Position numbers and translations under genes: made by a program. 60,000 nucleotides of DNA from Symbiodinium natans. Lineage: Eukaryota > Sar > Dinophyceae > Suessiales > Symbiodiniaceae. The stretch spans positions 415,574 through 475,573 of the forward strand of contig CAJNDS010002273.1 in the NCBI GenBank assembly GCA_905221605.1, in the 5' to 3' direction. The notes below the pieces were generated by a model that was not told where the DNA came from, did not search any database, and saw nothing but the letters and a program-made list of their open reading frames with translations. This document shows positions 11,062-20,814 of this stretch, in pieces. How positions within the stretch are numbered: position 1 is the first letter of the stretch; the number at the start of each line of letters is the position of its first letter.

Positions 11062-11502
11062 TTACAGTGAGATGGACTCAGATGGACACGCCGCAATTTC
11101 AAGGCTCCACTCCAGACAAAAGCTTCTCAGGCTGAGCCAAGTAGCCGTAAGCAGGTCCAGGGGAATGGTGTTCCGCTGCGGGCCCTGAAGACACACGAGG
11201 CTAGGTGTCAGGGCATCTGCAGACAATGCCCCAACTCCTTTGCACGAGCGTTCTGGGGGTCTAAACAAACTGAAAAAACCCTGGAGTCTGAGCAACCAAA
11301 CAGGCATTGCATGCAAATGGAAGGCCTCGACTTCGATGACCAGCTTCAGCTTGTTGATTGCCACATCCACCTTGAGCATGAAATGAAGTTCCGGAGAGAA
11401 CTCAGGAGGTCTACTACGCCTTGCCCAACTCCAGCCCCATGTTCACGAAGACTTGGGTGTGCACAACTTTTGTCGTGCTCTGCTACTCGATGCGGCGCGC
11501 GC

Positions 11503-11596
<94 letters not shown>

Positions 11597-12202
11597 GTGT
11601 GTGGTGTGTGTTTGTGTGTGGTGTGTGTTTGTGTGTGGGGTGTGTTCTCTGTGTGTGTTCTGTCTGTGTGTGTCTGGGTGTGTCTGGGTGTGTCTGGGTG
11701 TGTGTATGTGTGTGTGTGTGTCTCTGTGTGTGTGTGTGTGTGTGTCTGTGTGTGTCCGTGCGTGTCTGTGCGTCCCTGTCTGTGTGTGTCTGTGTGTGTG
11801 TGTGTGTGTTTGTCTGTGTGTGTCTGTGTGTGTGTCTGTGTGTGTCTGCGTGTGTCTGTGTGTCTGTGTGTGTCTGTGTGTGTCTGTGTGTGTCTGTGTG
11901 TGTCTGTGTGTGTCTGTGTGTGTCTGTGTGTGTGTCTGTGTGTCTGTGTGTCTGTGTGTCTGTGTGTGTGTGTGCGCGCGTGTGTGCGTGCGTGCGTGCG
12001 TGCGTGGGTGCGTGCGTGTTGGTGGGTGCGTGCGTGTTGGTGGGTGCGTGCGTGTTGGTGGGTGCGTGCGTGTTGGTGGGCGCGTGCGTGTTGGTGGGTG
12101 CGTGCGTGTTGGTGGGTGCGTGCGTGTTGGTGGGTGCGTGCGTGTTGGTGGGTGCGTGCGTGTTGGTGGGTGCGTGCGTGCGTCGGTGCGTGCGTGCGTC
12201 GG

Positions 12203-12233
<31 letters not shown>

Positions 12234-12815
12234 CTGCGTGCCTGCGTGCCTGCGTGCCTGCGTGCCTGCGTGCGTGCGGGCCTGCGGGCCTGCGGGCCTG
12301 CGGGCCTGCGGGCCTGCATGCCTGCGTGCCTGCGTGCCTGCGTGTCTGAGAGTTGGGTGGATCATTGCACCCACGTCCAAGGCCTGAGAGCGATCCAACT
12401 TTGCGGTCGGGGCGCACGAACGCCAGCCTCACCGAAGCCATCCAGGATAGGGGCCATGGCATTTGCCTGAAGCTGCGCATACGGCAAACCCCAGAGCTTT
12501 GCTACCACGCATCGTCGTTCCCTTCCTGCGATAACCGGAAGATGCCCAAGAACTACAAACTGCTGGTTGCTGGCTGCAGCTGACGACCCCTTCACTTGAA
12601 AGGCCGAGTCCATGGAAAGCACCCCCTTAGACTAACAGTCCTTAGTAAGGATCATAATCGGGAGGCACTAGAGTCCCTACTAAGGACTGCTAGCATAAGG
12701 GGAACATCCCAAGCCAAGTCCATGGGGAGTGGCCTGGTGCGGAATCTGCTGCACCCGCAGGCGATCCGATAGCCTTCGATGCTGCTCGCCCATGAAGCGA
12801 GCGGTCATCTCCTGC
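11062..12815 (-). CDS. RAP-domain protein, 3' part of gene
   Basis: The terminal exons are clear. The exon from about 11403 to 11302 reads LKVDVAINKLKLVIEVEAFH then LHAMP, the beta core of a RAP domain (known families show vDi...kiaiEvdGp.H). A GTTTGG donor at 11301 and a CAG acceptor at 11187-11185 bound a 117-nt intron. The last exon, 11184-11062, reads RNTIPLDLLTATWLSLRSFC then LEWS, the RAP pattern of R...LL...GW...s...EW, and stops at TAA. Upstream coding-like exons are 12600-12380 (CVVAKLWGLPYAQLQANAMA) and 12811-12740 (EMTARFMGEQHRRLSDRLRV), probably the helical-repeat part. RAP proteins usually act in organelle RNA metabolism. The conserved Gly of EvdGp is replaced by Ala. The upstream exons are less certain. 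Confidence 0.65.
11503..12350. repeat. 840-bp GT-rich compound satellite in an intron
   Basis: (GT)n at 11503-11590 passes into GTGTGTCT-type repeats (to about 11975), then about nine copies of an 18-bp unit GTGCGTGCGTGTTGGTGG (12009-12177), then GCGTGCCT and GCGGGCCT repeats (to about 12345). The four ~300-codon frames through it are repeat translations. It lies inside the RAP gene. Confidence 0.97.
12616..12712. mobile_element. Palindromic introner-like insertion
   Basis: An 80-bp palindrome (12623-12702) has ends CCCCTTAGACTAACAGTCCT and, inverted, CCCCTTATGCTAGCAGTCCT. It is bracketed by a 13-bp near-duplication, GCCGAGTCCATGG (12603-12615) and GCCAAGTCCATGG (12713-12725). Coding-like sequence of the RAP gene flanks both sides, so the insertion behaves as an intron. 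Confidence 0.65.
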
Positions 12816-12845
12816 ATAGGGGGGCATGAGAGAAAGACAACGGGG

Positions 12846-12958
12846 CCCCTAAACCCTAAACCCGTTTTTGCATCAGGGCTTGTGCAATCGCCTGAAGATT
12901 AAGCCCTTAACCCTAAACCCCCAAACCCCCAACCCCCAACCCCTAAACCCTAAACCCT
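12846..12958. repeat. Two short telomere-like arrays 3' of the LINE
   Basis: CCCTAAACCC at 12848-12864, followed by GTTTTTGCATCAGGG (conserved leader), and CCCTAAA/CCCCCAA units at 12906-12958. The second block lies about 60 bp beyond the stop of the LINE reverse transcriptase. Confidence 0.85.
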
Positions 12959-13015
12959 TTCACAAGGGACTCGACTGCTGCCCTTTCTGCCCAGCCCGCC
13001 CCCACACCACAGTGC

Positions 13016-15604
13016 CTATGACTGCAGGGCGAGAGTCGCCACTTCGCGGCACCAAGCTTCAGGCACAACTTGATAAGACACTACTCTCTGGAATGCTTTG
13101 TATAGCTTGACAGTGACATCATAGAGGGTATGCTCAAAGATCTCAAAAGCAGTATGCGCGAAGAGAACTTGGAAAGACAGCCAGGTGTCCACATATCTGA
13201 GATGACAAATGACGAAGTGCAAAACGGAGTAAAGGTCCTCATGCTGTGCAAATGTCAGACTTTGCCAGCCGTCCGTGACATCCAGCCACACCACAGCCCA
13301 AGAATCCGAACGCAGCAGCACGAAGAGACTCAACCCCCAGTGGCACTCATGAGTTACAGCATGCTGCCACCTCAGCCAATCAGTAGTAGGCTTCGCATAG
13401 TGCGGGGGCAACCAGTAGAGCTCAACTATTCTTGACCCATGATTGGACCAAAGCTCCCTATTTGATGCGAGGTCTCGTAGTTCAGACCAACTTGGACCTT
13501 CAGACGAGGCACACAGTCCTGTAGCACGCACAACATGATGTATCCACTGGAAGAGCATGTTTCTGGGCCCAGGTCTTACCTGACGCCACCTACCAAGCAC
13601 TCCTTGCTGCAACGCAATGGACGGCATGGAGTCCTCTCGCATTCTTAGCACATGACCCACATAGTTCCACTTTCGCTGTATCCAAGCTTGAGTCACTGCA
13701 GCCCTACCATCAAGATGATGCAAGAGAGCCGCCGTGCGTCGACGCAAGAGATTGAGAGGCAGGGCCGAATTGGAGTCCAGCCAGGCCGGAATGTACAGTT
13801 TGAGGACAGCTATAGCAGCGTCGTTCTGAAGCTTCGATATACTGTCAATATGCTTCTGTTTGGGTGAAAGGAGAGGCGAAATCCATAACCACTTTGCATG
13901 GATATACTTGTGCAAAATGTTGAGGCACGCAATGCTTTGATTCCAATTGAGCTTGCGAGTGATCGAAGCAAGTTGTTCTAACCCTTGAAAGACAGCACGC
14001 CTGCAGAAACCCACCAGGGCATCGTTCAAGTCTTCTGCTTGAGGGCTCAGGGCGTCAAAGTGCGACACAGTCTTTCGTAGATATTTGGCCTCGCTAGCCC
14101 ACTTGCACTGCCGTAGCGGAGAGTTCTCAGGGACGGAGTGACCTCCTTCTGCCAAGAGCGAAGGAGTCGAAAACACAACTGTCTTGTCTAAATTGAGATG
14201 AAGGCCCGCAGCTGACAGTTGCTGACAGAGAAAAGAGAAAGCATCATGCGCCTGTTCCCAGCCACCATATATAACCAGACAGTCATCAACAAATAACCAA
14301 CCTGGCACTCCATGTAAGTTGCTTGTGCTACGGTCCTGGAATATACCTGAAATAACTGCATCGAAGTAGTGCGAGAAAACCGTAGAGGAGTGACTCCCCC
14401 CTTGTTGGACTCCTATGTTTGCCTCCAGCTGCCAACTGCGTCCCTCAAACTCAAAGTTTAAAGTGGGATGCAGCAGCATGTGACAAAGTCTCAGCGCTTC
14501 AGGAGCGTGACTTGCCGGGGTCACATCTATGATGTGCTGAAGAAGATGCTGATATCGCACGCTGTCAAAAGCTTTTTTAATGTCCAGGCTGACGTAGATG
14601 CATGGGGCACCCTGCAGGGACTCACGCTCCAGGAACGAGTGGACACCCAGAAGCGCATGGAGCACTTGGCCACCAGGTAGCCCACCGTACTGGTGTTTCG
14701 GCGGGGGCCAAACATCCAAAAGTCTGGAGACAAGCAGTTTGCAGAACAACTTGTGCATGGTTTCTAGCATGCAAATAGGTCGGAGATCACTAGGACCACA
14801 AACTTGTTGGAGTTTGGGCACGAGAGCCACCATGCATTGCTTGAAATTCTGCATGTCATCAGAACCATGATGTAAAAGTGCCGTCAGGAAGTGTTGCAGA
14901 ATATCAATACCCTCGTCAGTTTGGATGAGGCTTCTGAGAAATTCATTGCTCATGCCAGTGGGCCCGGCAGTCTTGTTTAGTTTGAGGGCATGCACCGCAG
15001 ACCGAATCTCATCCTGTGTGAAAGGCACGCAATTAGTGGGAGAGCACAATTCACGCAGAGTACGCAAACACCTCTTGACTGCTTCATCTTCTTCGTTCTC
15101 ACTCGGTTGTGAGAACACCTGCGAAAAGTGATCTTTGACCTCCGTCGCAGCGGCTTGGGCACCACCCACTCGAGCAACAAACGATTTTGTGGAAGGTCTG
15201 GGATTTTGCTTCTTGCGGACATAGTCAATGGCACCGAAATCTCCCGACGCAGCTTGAGACTCAAGCTTGCTCCACCAGTGAAGTCTGGCGAGGTGTCTTT
15301 GTGTCAGTATCTCCTTCGTCAGCCGACTACGCTCCTGCACCTCACCACAACTCCTACGTTGTTTACAGAGGTCCTTGACGAAAGGTGGATCCACATACTT
15401 ACAACTTCTTCGGGGAACAGAAACAAACCTGTCGAGACATAGCACATAACGCCTCCCACTGTTGAGAGGGGCTGTATTGCTGCACAAAGACATCTCGCTG
15501 AGCCGCAGCAAGCTGGGCGACATGTGCTGCGTCAACCACCCATTTCCGGCAAGGTCTTCTGTGCCAGGTCTGCGTGCGGAGCTCTTTCGGATTTGAGGTC
15601 GCAT
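13016..15604 (-). CDS. LINE reverse transcriptase
   Basis: An 862-codon frame with the RT motifs in order: TAGPTGMSNEFL (about residue 213), RPICMLETMHKLFCKLLVSR (about 275), SLDIKKAFDSV with the first catalytic Asp (about 340), GVQQGGSHSS (about 398) and WLFVDDCLVIYGG with the catalytic DD (about 439). The C-terminal third carries the usual post-RT region (WIQRKWNYVGHVLRM). It makes cDNA at the nicked target. The true protein must begin in the endonuclease frame: coding sense passes from that frame to this one near 15400-15440 through a +1-type shift, so the annotated ATG is only the first in frame. Confidence 0.92.
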   Translation of the reverse strand: MRPQIRKSSARRPGTEDLAGNGWLTQHMSPSLLRLSEMSLCSNTAPLNSGRRYVLCLDRFVSVPRRSCKYVDPPFVKDLCKQRRSCGEVQERSRLTKEILTQRHLARLHWWSKLESQAASGDFGAIDYVRKKQNPRPSTKSFVARVGGAQAAATEVKDHFSQVFSQPSENEEDEAVKRCLRTLRELCSPTNCVPFTQDEIRSAVHALKLNKTAGPTGMSNEFLRSLIQTDEGIDILQHFLTALLHHGSDDMQNFKQCMVALVPKLQQVCGPSDLRPICMLETMHKLFCKLLVSRLLDVWPPPKHQYGGLPGGQVLHALLGVHSFLERESLQGAPCIYVSLDIKKAFDSVRYQHLLQHIIDVTPASHAPEALRLCHMLLHPTLNFEFEGRSWQLEANIGVQQGGSHSSTVFSHYFDAVISGIFQDRSTSNLHGVPGWLFVDDCLVIYGGWEQAHDAFSFLCQQLSAAGLHLNLDKTVVFSTPSLLAEGGHSVPENSPLRQCKWASEAKYLRKTVSHFDALSPQAEDLNDALVGFCRRAVFQGLEQLASITRKLNWNQSIACLNILHKYIHAKWLWISPLLSPKQKHIDSISKLQNDAAIAVLKLYIPAWLDSNSALPLNLLRRRTAALLHHLDGRAAVTQAWIQRKWNYVGHVLRMREDSMPSIALQQGVLGRWRQVRPGPRNMLFQWIHHVVRATGLCASSEGPSWSELRDLASNRELWSNHGSRIVELYWLPPHYAKPTTDWLRWQHAVTHECHWGLSLFVLLRSDSWAVVWLDVTDGWQSLTFAQHEDLYSVLHFVICHLRYVDTWLSFQVLFAHTAFEIFEHTLYDVTVKLYKAFQRVVSYQVVPEAWCREVATLALQS

Positions 15605-16340
15605 ACATTAGGATAGAACAACATACAAGGTCGTGATCAGAGGGAAGCTCTATACGCGAGCCACTCACCACATTGGTATCGTCCCCATAGTCAACATCAA
15701 CAAGCAAGGCTTTCATTCTATCATTGAGAATGAAGTAGTCGTATGTTCTGGAGCTCACTCTGCCATGCCAAGTACTGCACTCAGACTGTTTGCAGCACAC
15801 GCCAAGGGATGCAAGTTCAATCTGGAGGGCAGCCCCCCTATCATCGCAATCACCTTTCCACTCGCAGTTGAAATCTCCCGCAACAATAACTGCAATCGAT
15901 GAATACTTCGTGAAAATATGGTTCAACTCTGCACATGCAAGCTCAAATTCACCATCAGGCCTATCTTTATGCGGAAAATGCACGTTAACGAAAACCACCT
16001 CGCATCCAGAATCCAAGGTGAAGCGAACTGCAGCAAATCTCCTCCCATGCCAGGACTCAGAAATAAATTTCACGGATTGCCTGTCAAGAAGGATCACATT
16101 GCCTAAGTGCGAATCACAGGACGAGGTGCCAAGGATATGATAGTCGTCAAGTTCTGAGGCCTCTGGAGCCTCAATGGTCGCTAAGGAGCCATCTGCGTTG
16201 GCTGGTGGAATGTTGCATCCAACCTCCTGTACACCCAGCATGTCGAATCCATCAGGATATAATGACAGCCAGTCTCCAAGCCTGGAGACTCCCTTACCTT
16301 GAACATTCCACGTACCAAATCTATACAGCTTATGCACCAT
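15399..16340 (-). CDS. LINE apurinic/apyrimidinic-type endonuclease
   Basis: A 313-codon frame with the exonuclease-endonuclease-phosphatase motifs: GTWNVQGKG near the start, LGVQEVG (metal-binding Glu), VVFVNVHFPH, VIVAGDFNCEW (GDFN), TYDYFILND and LPSDHDLV (catalytic SDH) near residue 230. It would nick target DNA to prime reverse transcription. It ends (FCSPKKL) where the RT frame becomes coding. Upstream it is separated from ORF1 by one TGA and 13 sense codons in the same frame. Confidence 0.9.
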   Translation of the reverse strand: MVHKLYRFGTWNVQGKGVSRLGDWLSLYPDGFDMLGVQEVGCNIPPANADGSLATIEAPEASELDDYHILGTSSCDSHLGNVILLDRQSVKFISESWHGRRFAAVRFTLDSGCEVVFVNVHFPHKDRPDGEFELACAELNHIFTKYSSIAVIVAGDFNCEWKGDCDDRGAALQIELASLGVCCKQSECSTWHGRVSSRTYDYFILNDRMKALLVDVDYGDDTNVVSGSRIELPSDHDLVCCSILMYATSNPKELRTQTWHRRPCRKWVVDAAHVAQLAAAQRDVFVQQYSPSQQWEALCAMSRQVCFCSPKKL

Positions 16341-16379
16341 TCCACTTTGCGAATTAAATGTTTCGGCTCTTCCCGCTTT

Positions 16380-17483
16380 TCAGCTTGATGTTTGCACAAG
16401 CACTTCAACATCCGAGGCATTCTTCTCCGCCAAGGCTGCTAAGGTCGTGATGTTGACGTAGTAGTGCCCTGCTTCTTGGCCATCTTTGCCCGCTGAGACT
16501 TGAGTGTGGACAACCCTGTCCTGAGACGAGCTGCGCATATCCCCCATTTTCCCCGTGGCAACTCTCTTGTCCTTGCACCAAATGATTTGCCTGGCCCAGT
16601 CCACCTCTAGTGTCTCAACTTTGTCAGGCTGAAGAACTCGCTGCAGGCGGTTGAGGGCTTCGCGCGTGCATCTATTTTTTGCTCTTCGTTCAGGAGTGCG
16701 GCTGGGGGAGAGCCAAATGGGCTCTCCGCCCACTTTAGACTGGAACTGTCTACTGTGCTCCTGCTGCAACCTATAGAATCTCTCTCGCGCTTCATCCCCA
16801 GCCTGTTGGCTGAGGTATATATGACTGACATTGGCTCGCGAACCAAATACAACCACCCTCTCCACCTTGATCGCAGGACCGAACTTGTTGCAAATATGCC
16901 ACGTATCATCTTGTAAGATTTGTCTCCTTGTATCTTCCGGCCACCCGCCTGCCACTATGTGGCAGTAATCTGTTTCTACTGAGTTTGTTGGTGAAGAAGA
17001 TGCACTGCCTTTCTTTGGACTCATGGTATGAGAATGCTCTGGTCGAGACAGCGGCGGCGGATGCGCAGACATCTTGGGCCCATCCTCTTGACGGAATGCT
17101 TCACCCGCGGAGGGTGCAGCGGTCTGCGGTGTAGATTGGCGCAGGGAGCGTACAACCTGCACCAGCTCCTGCACTTGGCCCTCCATCTCTTTCATCCTCT
17201 GACCCATATTCTCTGACTCAAGCTGATTAAGGCGATTTTCGAATCCATGAAGTCCCTTCCCCAAGCCAGCCAGTTGCAATGAAACATTGTGCTGCATTGA
17301 CATAAGCGTCTCTGCCCAAGCTGGTACCTCCTGAAGATCTTGTACTCTCTGTTTTCTCAACAGTTGGTCTAACTCTTCGTCCGGATCTACAGGTGCCCCC
17401 CTCTTGCCAGGACTCTCCTCCCCAGTGAAAGAAAATGATTGAGGCATCAGTGCGTCTTCTGCTCGTTCATCTTGCTCGGTCAT
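16380..17483 (-). CDS. LINE ORF1 protein
   Basis: 367 codons, starting at ATG 17483 only 11 bases after a CCCTAAA array. The N-terminal part is acidic. A coiled coil is likely about residues 65-120 (LAGLGKGLHGFENRLNQLES, then MKEMEGQVQELVQVVRSL). The C-terminal half (YCHIVAGGWPEDTRRQ through RRAKNRCTREALNRLQRVL) has the layout of an ORF1p RNA-binding region with a basic C-terminal domain. ORF1 proteins bind the element RNA in an RNP. The frame ends at TGA (16382-16380). Confidence 0.8.
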   Translation of the reverse strand: MTEQDERAEDALMPQSFSFTGEESPGKRGAPVDPDEELDQLLRKQRVQDLQEVPAWAETLMSMQHNVSLQLAGLGKGLHGFENRLNQLESENMGQRMKEMEGQVQELVQVVRSLRQSTPQTAAPSAGEAFRQEDGPKMSAHPPPLSRPEHSHTMSPKKGSASSSPTNSVETDYCHIVAGGWPEDTRRQILQDDTWHICNKFGPAIKVERVVVFGSRANVSHIYLSQQAGDEARERFYRLQQEHSRQFQSKVGGEPIWLSPSRTPERRAKNRCTREALNRLQRVLQPDKVETLEVDWARQIIWCKDKRVATGKMGDMRSSSQDRVVHTQVSAGKDGQEAGHYYVNITTLAALAEKNASDVEVLVQTSS

Positions 17484-17493
17484 GGAGAAGTTC

Positions 17494-17558
17494 TAAACCC
17501 TAAACCCCTAAACTCTAAACCCTAAACCCCTAAACCCCTAAACCCTAAACCCTAAACC
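17494..17558. repeat. Telomere-like array at the LINE 5' end
   Basis: CCCTAAA/CCCCTAAA units directly upstream of ORF1 of the LINE (which is on the minus strand). Confidence 0.9.
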
Positions 17559-17867
17559 GAGTCCCGGAACCCCACAGTCCCGAGTCTGGGACACGAGCCC
17601 CGGCAGCCCCGAAAACTGTCCCAACCCGCGAACATGTTTACAAGACTCGACCAAACTCTACGATTGTGTTCTTCTGTTATCTTAAACGTACCAAAGTGGA
17701 ATAGTAAACTGAGTAAAGTTATACAAATAAGCCGGAAGAATAAGCAAGATATGAAAAAATAAGAATCTCCCCAACTCCTCATAGCAGCGTCGGCAGACGG
17801 TGTGCCCCAGCAAGCCGTCCACTGAGAGGCCCAACTCCGCCTCAATTTGAAGAGCTTTCCGAGATCG

Positions 17868-17975
17868 GATTTAGGGTGTAGAGTTTACGAGTTAGGGTTT
17901 TAGGGTTTCAGGGAGAGAGGGGAGGGGAGGGGGAGGGGGAGGGGGAGGGGGGAGGGGGAGGCGAAGGGGGGGGAG
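17868..17975. repeat. TTTAGGG remnants and (G4-5A) purine tract
   Basis: Three degenerate TTTAGGG units lead into about 65 bp of GGGGA/GGGGGA repeats (17907-17972), a strong candidate for G-quadruplex or triplex formation. From 17560 to 17867 nothing is recognised. Confidence 0.85.
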
Positions 17976-18039
17976 GGGAACATTTTTGCTTGAATGGAAG
18001 ATGGGCGAAGCTCGCGTGGAATGGGGGGGGTGCGGGGGA

Positions 18040-18195
18040 CCCATGTCCTCACATGACTTGACGCGACACCCTTTCTGTGCAGAGAAGCCTTCCAACTGGC
18101 CATGATGTAGTACACCATGGTGTAGTGCTGCCTCGTGTAGGCTTCAGGGCGTTTAGGGTTCTGACGGTCAGCAGGATACACTACATCCCACAACT
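18040..18195 (-). CDS. Coding-like exon, unassigned
   Basis: The frame reads WDVVYPADRQNPKRPEAYTR, QHYTMVYYIMASWKASLHRK and onward, with natural composition. The 3' side enters the G-rich tract. The product is unknown. Confidence 0.35.
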
Positions 18196-18293
18196 AGGGC
18201 TAGGGGATCTGCGTGAGTAGCAGGCATCCAAACAATTCTCAGACGCGACATGGTCGCTTTGGATTGGCTGGGCAGCTTCGGGTTCTTGCTGTA

Positions 18294-18375
18294 GGTTTAG
18301 GGCTTAGGGCTTCGGGCTTAGGGTTTAGGGTTTAGAATTTAGGGTCAGGGCTTAGGGTTTGTAAGGGTTTAGTGT
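18294..18375. repeat. Degenerate TTTAGGG array
   Basis: TTTAGGG mixed with CTTAGGG and CTTCGGG variants. Confidence 0.88.
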
Positions 18376-18399
18376 AGGGGCGGGAAGGCTCATCGTGAC

Positions 18400-19960
18400 G
18401 TGTCTGGCAGCGCCACACTCCCAAAGTGCACGGCAACTCAGTTCCGACGAAGAGGCTGAGTGATATCGCGATCCCAGAAATCGTCTGACAGCAGGATCTT
18501 CCTTGCCACGGCCACTGAAGGACATCACAATTAGTTGCCCACACGAAGCCATGTCGTTTTAAGTGCACCCCCAGCTACCAACCTGGCGATGATATACCAT
18601 AATGATTTAGATCTTTCCAGAACAAGCGTGCTGAAGGCGAGACAAATGACGTTGTGCATGCAGCATCCTGCGGTGTATATAGCTTTCAATTGAGTGTAGA
18701 TTGTAGATGGCTTGATTCTCCAAGGCGCATGGTATGCAAAGCTGCAACTGGCCCGCCGAGAACGGCACAGCTCCACAGAGAGATCTGGGCAGCTACGTGC
18801 AGGATTCTTGCAGGACGAAAAATGGCGCACACCTGCTGCCCATCATGTGGCCTTGACATGTCCGGTGCCTTCCCTGCACATGCTCGAACTGTCACCATGC
18901 AGGCCAGACACGATCAAGGAGGGTGTGGACTCGCCCGGTCGCTTGGAGAACTCCTGCAAAAGCTTGTGTGCCCATCCATTCGAATCTCACACGGGAGGCG
19001 AAATTCCTGTCCGAGGCTCTGCATACCTCGCGCAGCATGCCGTGAATGCCATCAGAAACCCAGCCCACACGCCCAAACTCGCCGACGCCTTCGACTATGC
19101 ATCGCGAAGCATCGCGAAGCATTCGGAAAATGGGCTGTGGCACTCCTCTGCCACAGACGAGCTGAGAACTTCCGCGTGGTTCCGGCAGTTGAGCGTAGCC
19201 ATGGCCCACATCACCATACTAATCCTCATAGCACAAGGCTTGTTTTGCTGGGTTGAGGGTTGACCGATTACGGGGCATTCTTTCCCTGCTCAGCCCCCGA
19301 TAGCCTCATTGACCAACCGCACACCACTCCACTTAGGTCTTTGTTCACACCAGCAGAGCTGGACCTAACGTAACGCCTACCGCTCATCTGGCACAACAGA
19401 GCCTGAAACCCAAACCACAGCCATCCACTAGGGTGCAGGGAAAGAACAGAAAGCCGCGGCTTCAGGGATCTGACATAGCAAGCGTGCTGAGGGCAATTTT
19501 TACCGTACTTTCTTGTGATAGATGAGTCAATGACGAGGCGCTGCTGGGCCGAGAACCTCGGATGCTCGGGTTCAGAGCTTCGGGTGCCCAGACTGGGAGA
19601 AAGAACGATCGAAGATCCTTCGGCTCCCAAGCAACTCCCGAACTCTTTCGGCAAGGACGAGCGCAGCTTGAGCCATGACCTCCTCGTGCCGAACCTGGCA
19701 GCCGGGATGAAGAGAAGTGCAAATTTTAGTGGACACTTTTCTGGACAGCGCGGCTGTTCTGCTTTGCAAGGGTGTCAACGTTTCATCCGAAGAACGGCGA
19801 GGAAAATTGTGGACCTTTGCAAACGGTAGGCGGACCCAGTCGGACCCCTTGATAGACAAAACCGATGCCTCTCGGAAGCAAGCACCCAAAAAGAGCAAGA
19901 GGCTCTGCGCGTGTTCCCCCTTGGCTGTTGTGTTGGCCCGAACTCAAACGGGCGTTTCCG
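18400..19960. other. Region with scattered coding-like stretches
   Basis: On the minus strand an exon around 19700-19580 reads VRHEEVMAQAALVLAERVRE after a CAG acceptor and looks coding (amphipathic helix). A minus frame at 18552-18400 (MASCGQLIVMSFSGRGKEDP) is a second candidate. Long frames on both strands at 18654-19263 conflict, and I could not choose between them. No families are recognised. Confidence 0.35.
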
Positions 19961-20048
19961 AAGTTAGGGGTACCTTCTTGTGGTCCTGATATACGAGGGA
20001 ATCTTGCTAGTTGGGGGTCTATATTAGGATCCCTTACCGGAAACCCTC
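19950..20048 (+). mobile_element. Introner-like palindromic element, family A copy 1
   Basis: Starts GGGCGTTTCCGAAGTTAGGG then GTACC and ends with the inverted CCGGAAACCCTC. The middle has the family signature GGTCCTGATAT..GAGGGAATC..TTGGGGGTCTAT. Copies at 28826, 39246 and (inverted) 38707 share ends and middle. Confidence 0.7.
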
Positions 20049-20139
20049 AAACCTGGAATACTTCGTTGTCCAGTAACCTGGGGTTAACCTTTAGGATTTA
20101 AGGGGATTCTACTACCCCAAGAAGGTTAAAGGTTGCCTA

Positions 20140-20225
20140 TTCTACTACTAGGAATATGAAAAATCAATTAAATATTTTAAATAATATTAATATAAATAAT
20201 AATTAAAATGAAATAAATAATCAAA
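20140..20225. repeat. AT-rich tract
   Basis: About 85 bp of A/T-only sequence (AATATTTTAAATAATATTAA and similar). No gene is seen in 20050-20340. Confidence 0.8.
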
Positions 20226-20346
20226 TTGTCAAGATTGAGTCAAGCCCAGAACATGGGGCAACGATGCGCCTGGCTGACGGCGAGGCTGTAGCAAAGGATG
20301 GACCAATGCCTTGGGCGACACATCCTTTGTCCGTCTTCGAAATTCT

Positions 20347-20406
20347 CCCTAAACCCTAAACCCTAAACCCTAAACCCTAAACCCTAAACCCTAAACCCTA
20401 AACCCT
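20347..20406. repeat. Telomere-like CCCTAAA array
   Basis: Eight perfect units. A second, degenerate block lies at 20585-20632. The 180 bp between them holds no recognisable gene. Confidence 0.93.
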
Positions 20407-20814
20407 GGCAACCGGTTCTTGAAAGAATGCTCTTGGACACGAACTGAACCGCCATGACACGTATCGTGCCGACCGGGGCGCAACGGCTCGAATTGATCCC
20501 ATACGTTGCGCCGCTGCAGCTCCTGACCGTTCCGCACAACATCGCAGCAACCTAGTGGTATGCAGCACAGTAGCTAGTATCTATAAACAAACCCCAAACC
20601 CTAAAACCCTAAACTCTAAACCCTAAACCTAACCACTCTGGGTCTGATGACGTCCAGATGAGTGGGGGATCAAGATGCATGGATCCCGTCACCGATTGAC
20701 TCCTGAATCATCGCGTGGACGAGGGCAATGTTCAGGTAGTTGCCTTTAAGGCATCCAGCTCTTTGCATGTGATGGATGGGTCGCACCGGATTCGCCCTGA
20801 AGCTTCTAAACCTA

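Larger units (their letters stand above)
13016..17483 (-). mobile_element. Non-LTR retrotransposon (LINE), near full length
   Basis: Three frames in order on the minus strand: ORF1 (17483-16380), an apurinic-type endonuclease (16340-15399) and a reverse transcriptase (15604-13016). This is the usual order of APE-type LINEs. The element is bounded 5' by a telomere-like array at 17494-17558 and 3' by one at 12906-12958. No target-site duplication or poly(A) was seen. Confidence 0.9.

Noticed and set aside
11311-12480. Four overlapping ~300-358 codon open frames (Cys/Val-rich and His/Thr-rich)
   Set aside because: They are translations of the GT-rich compound satellite; no start context, domain or codon bias.
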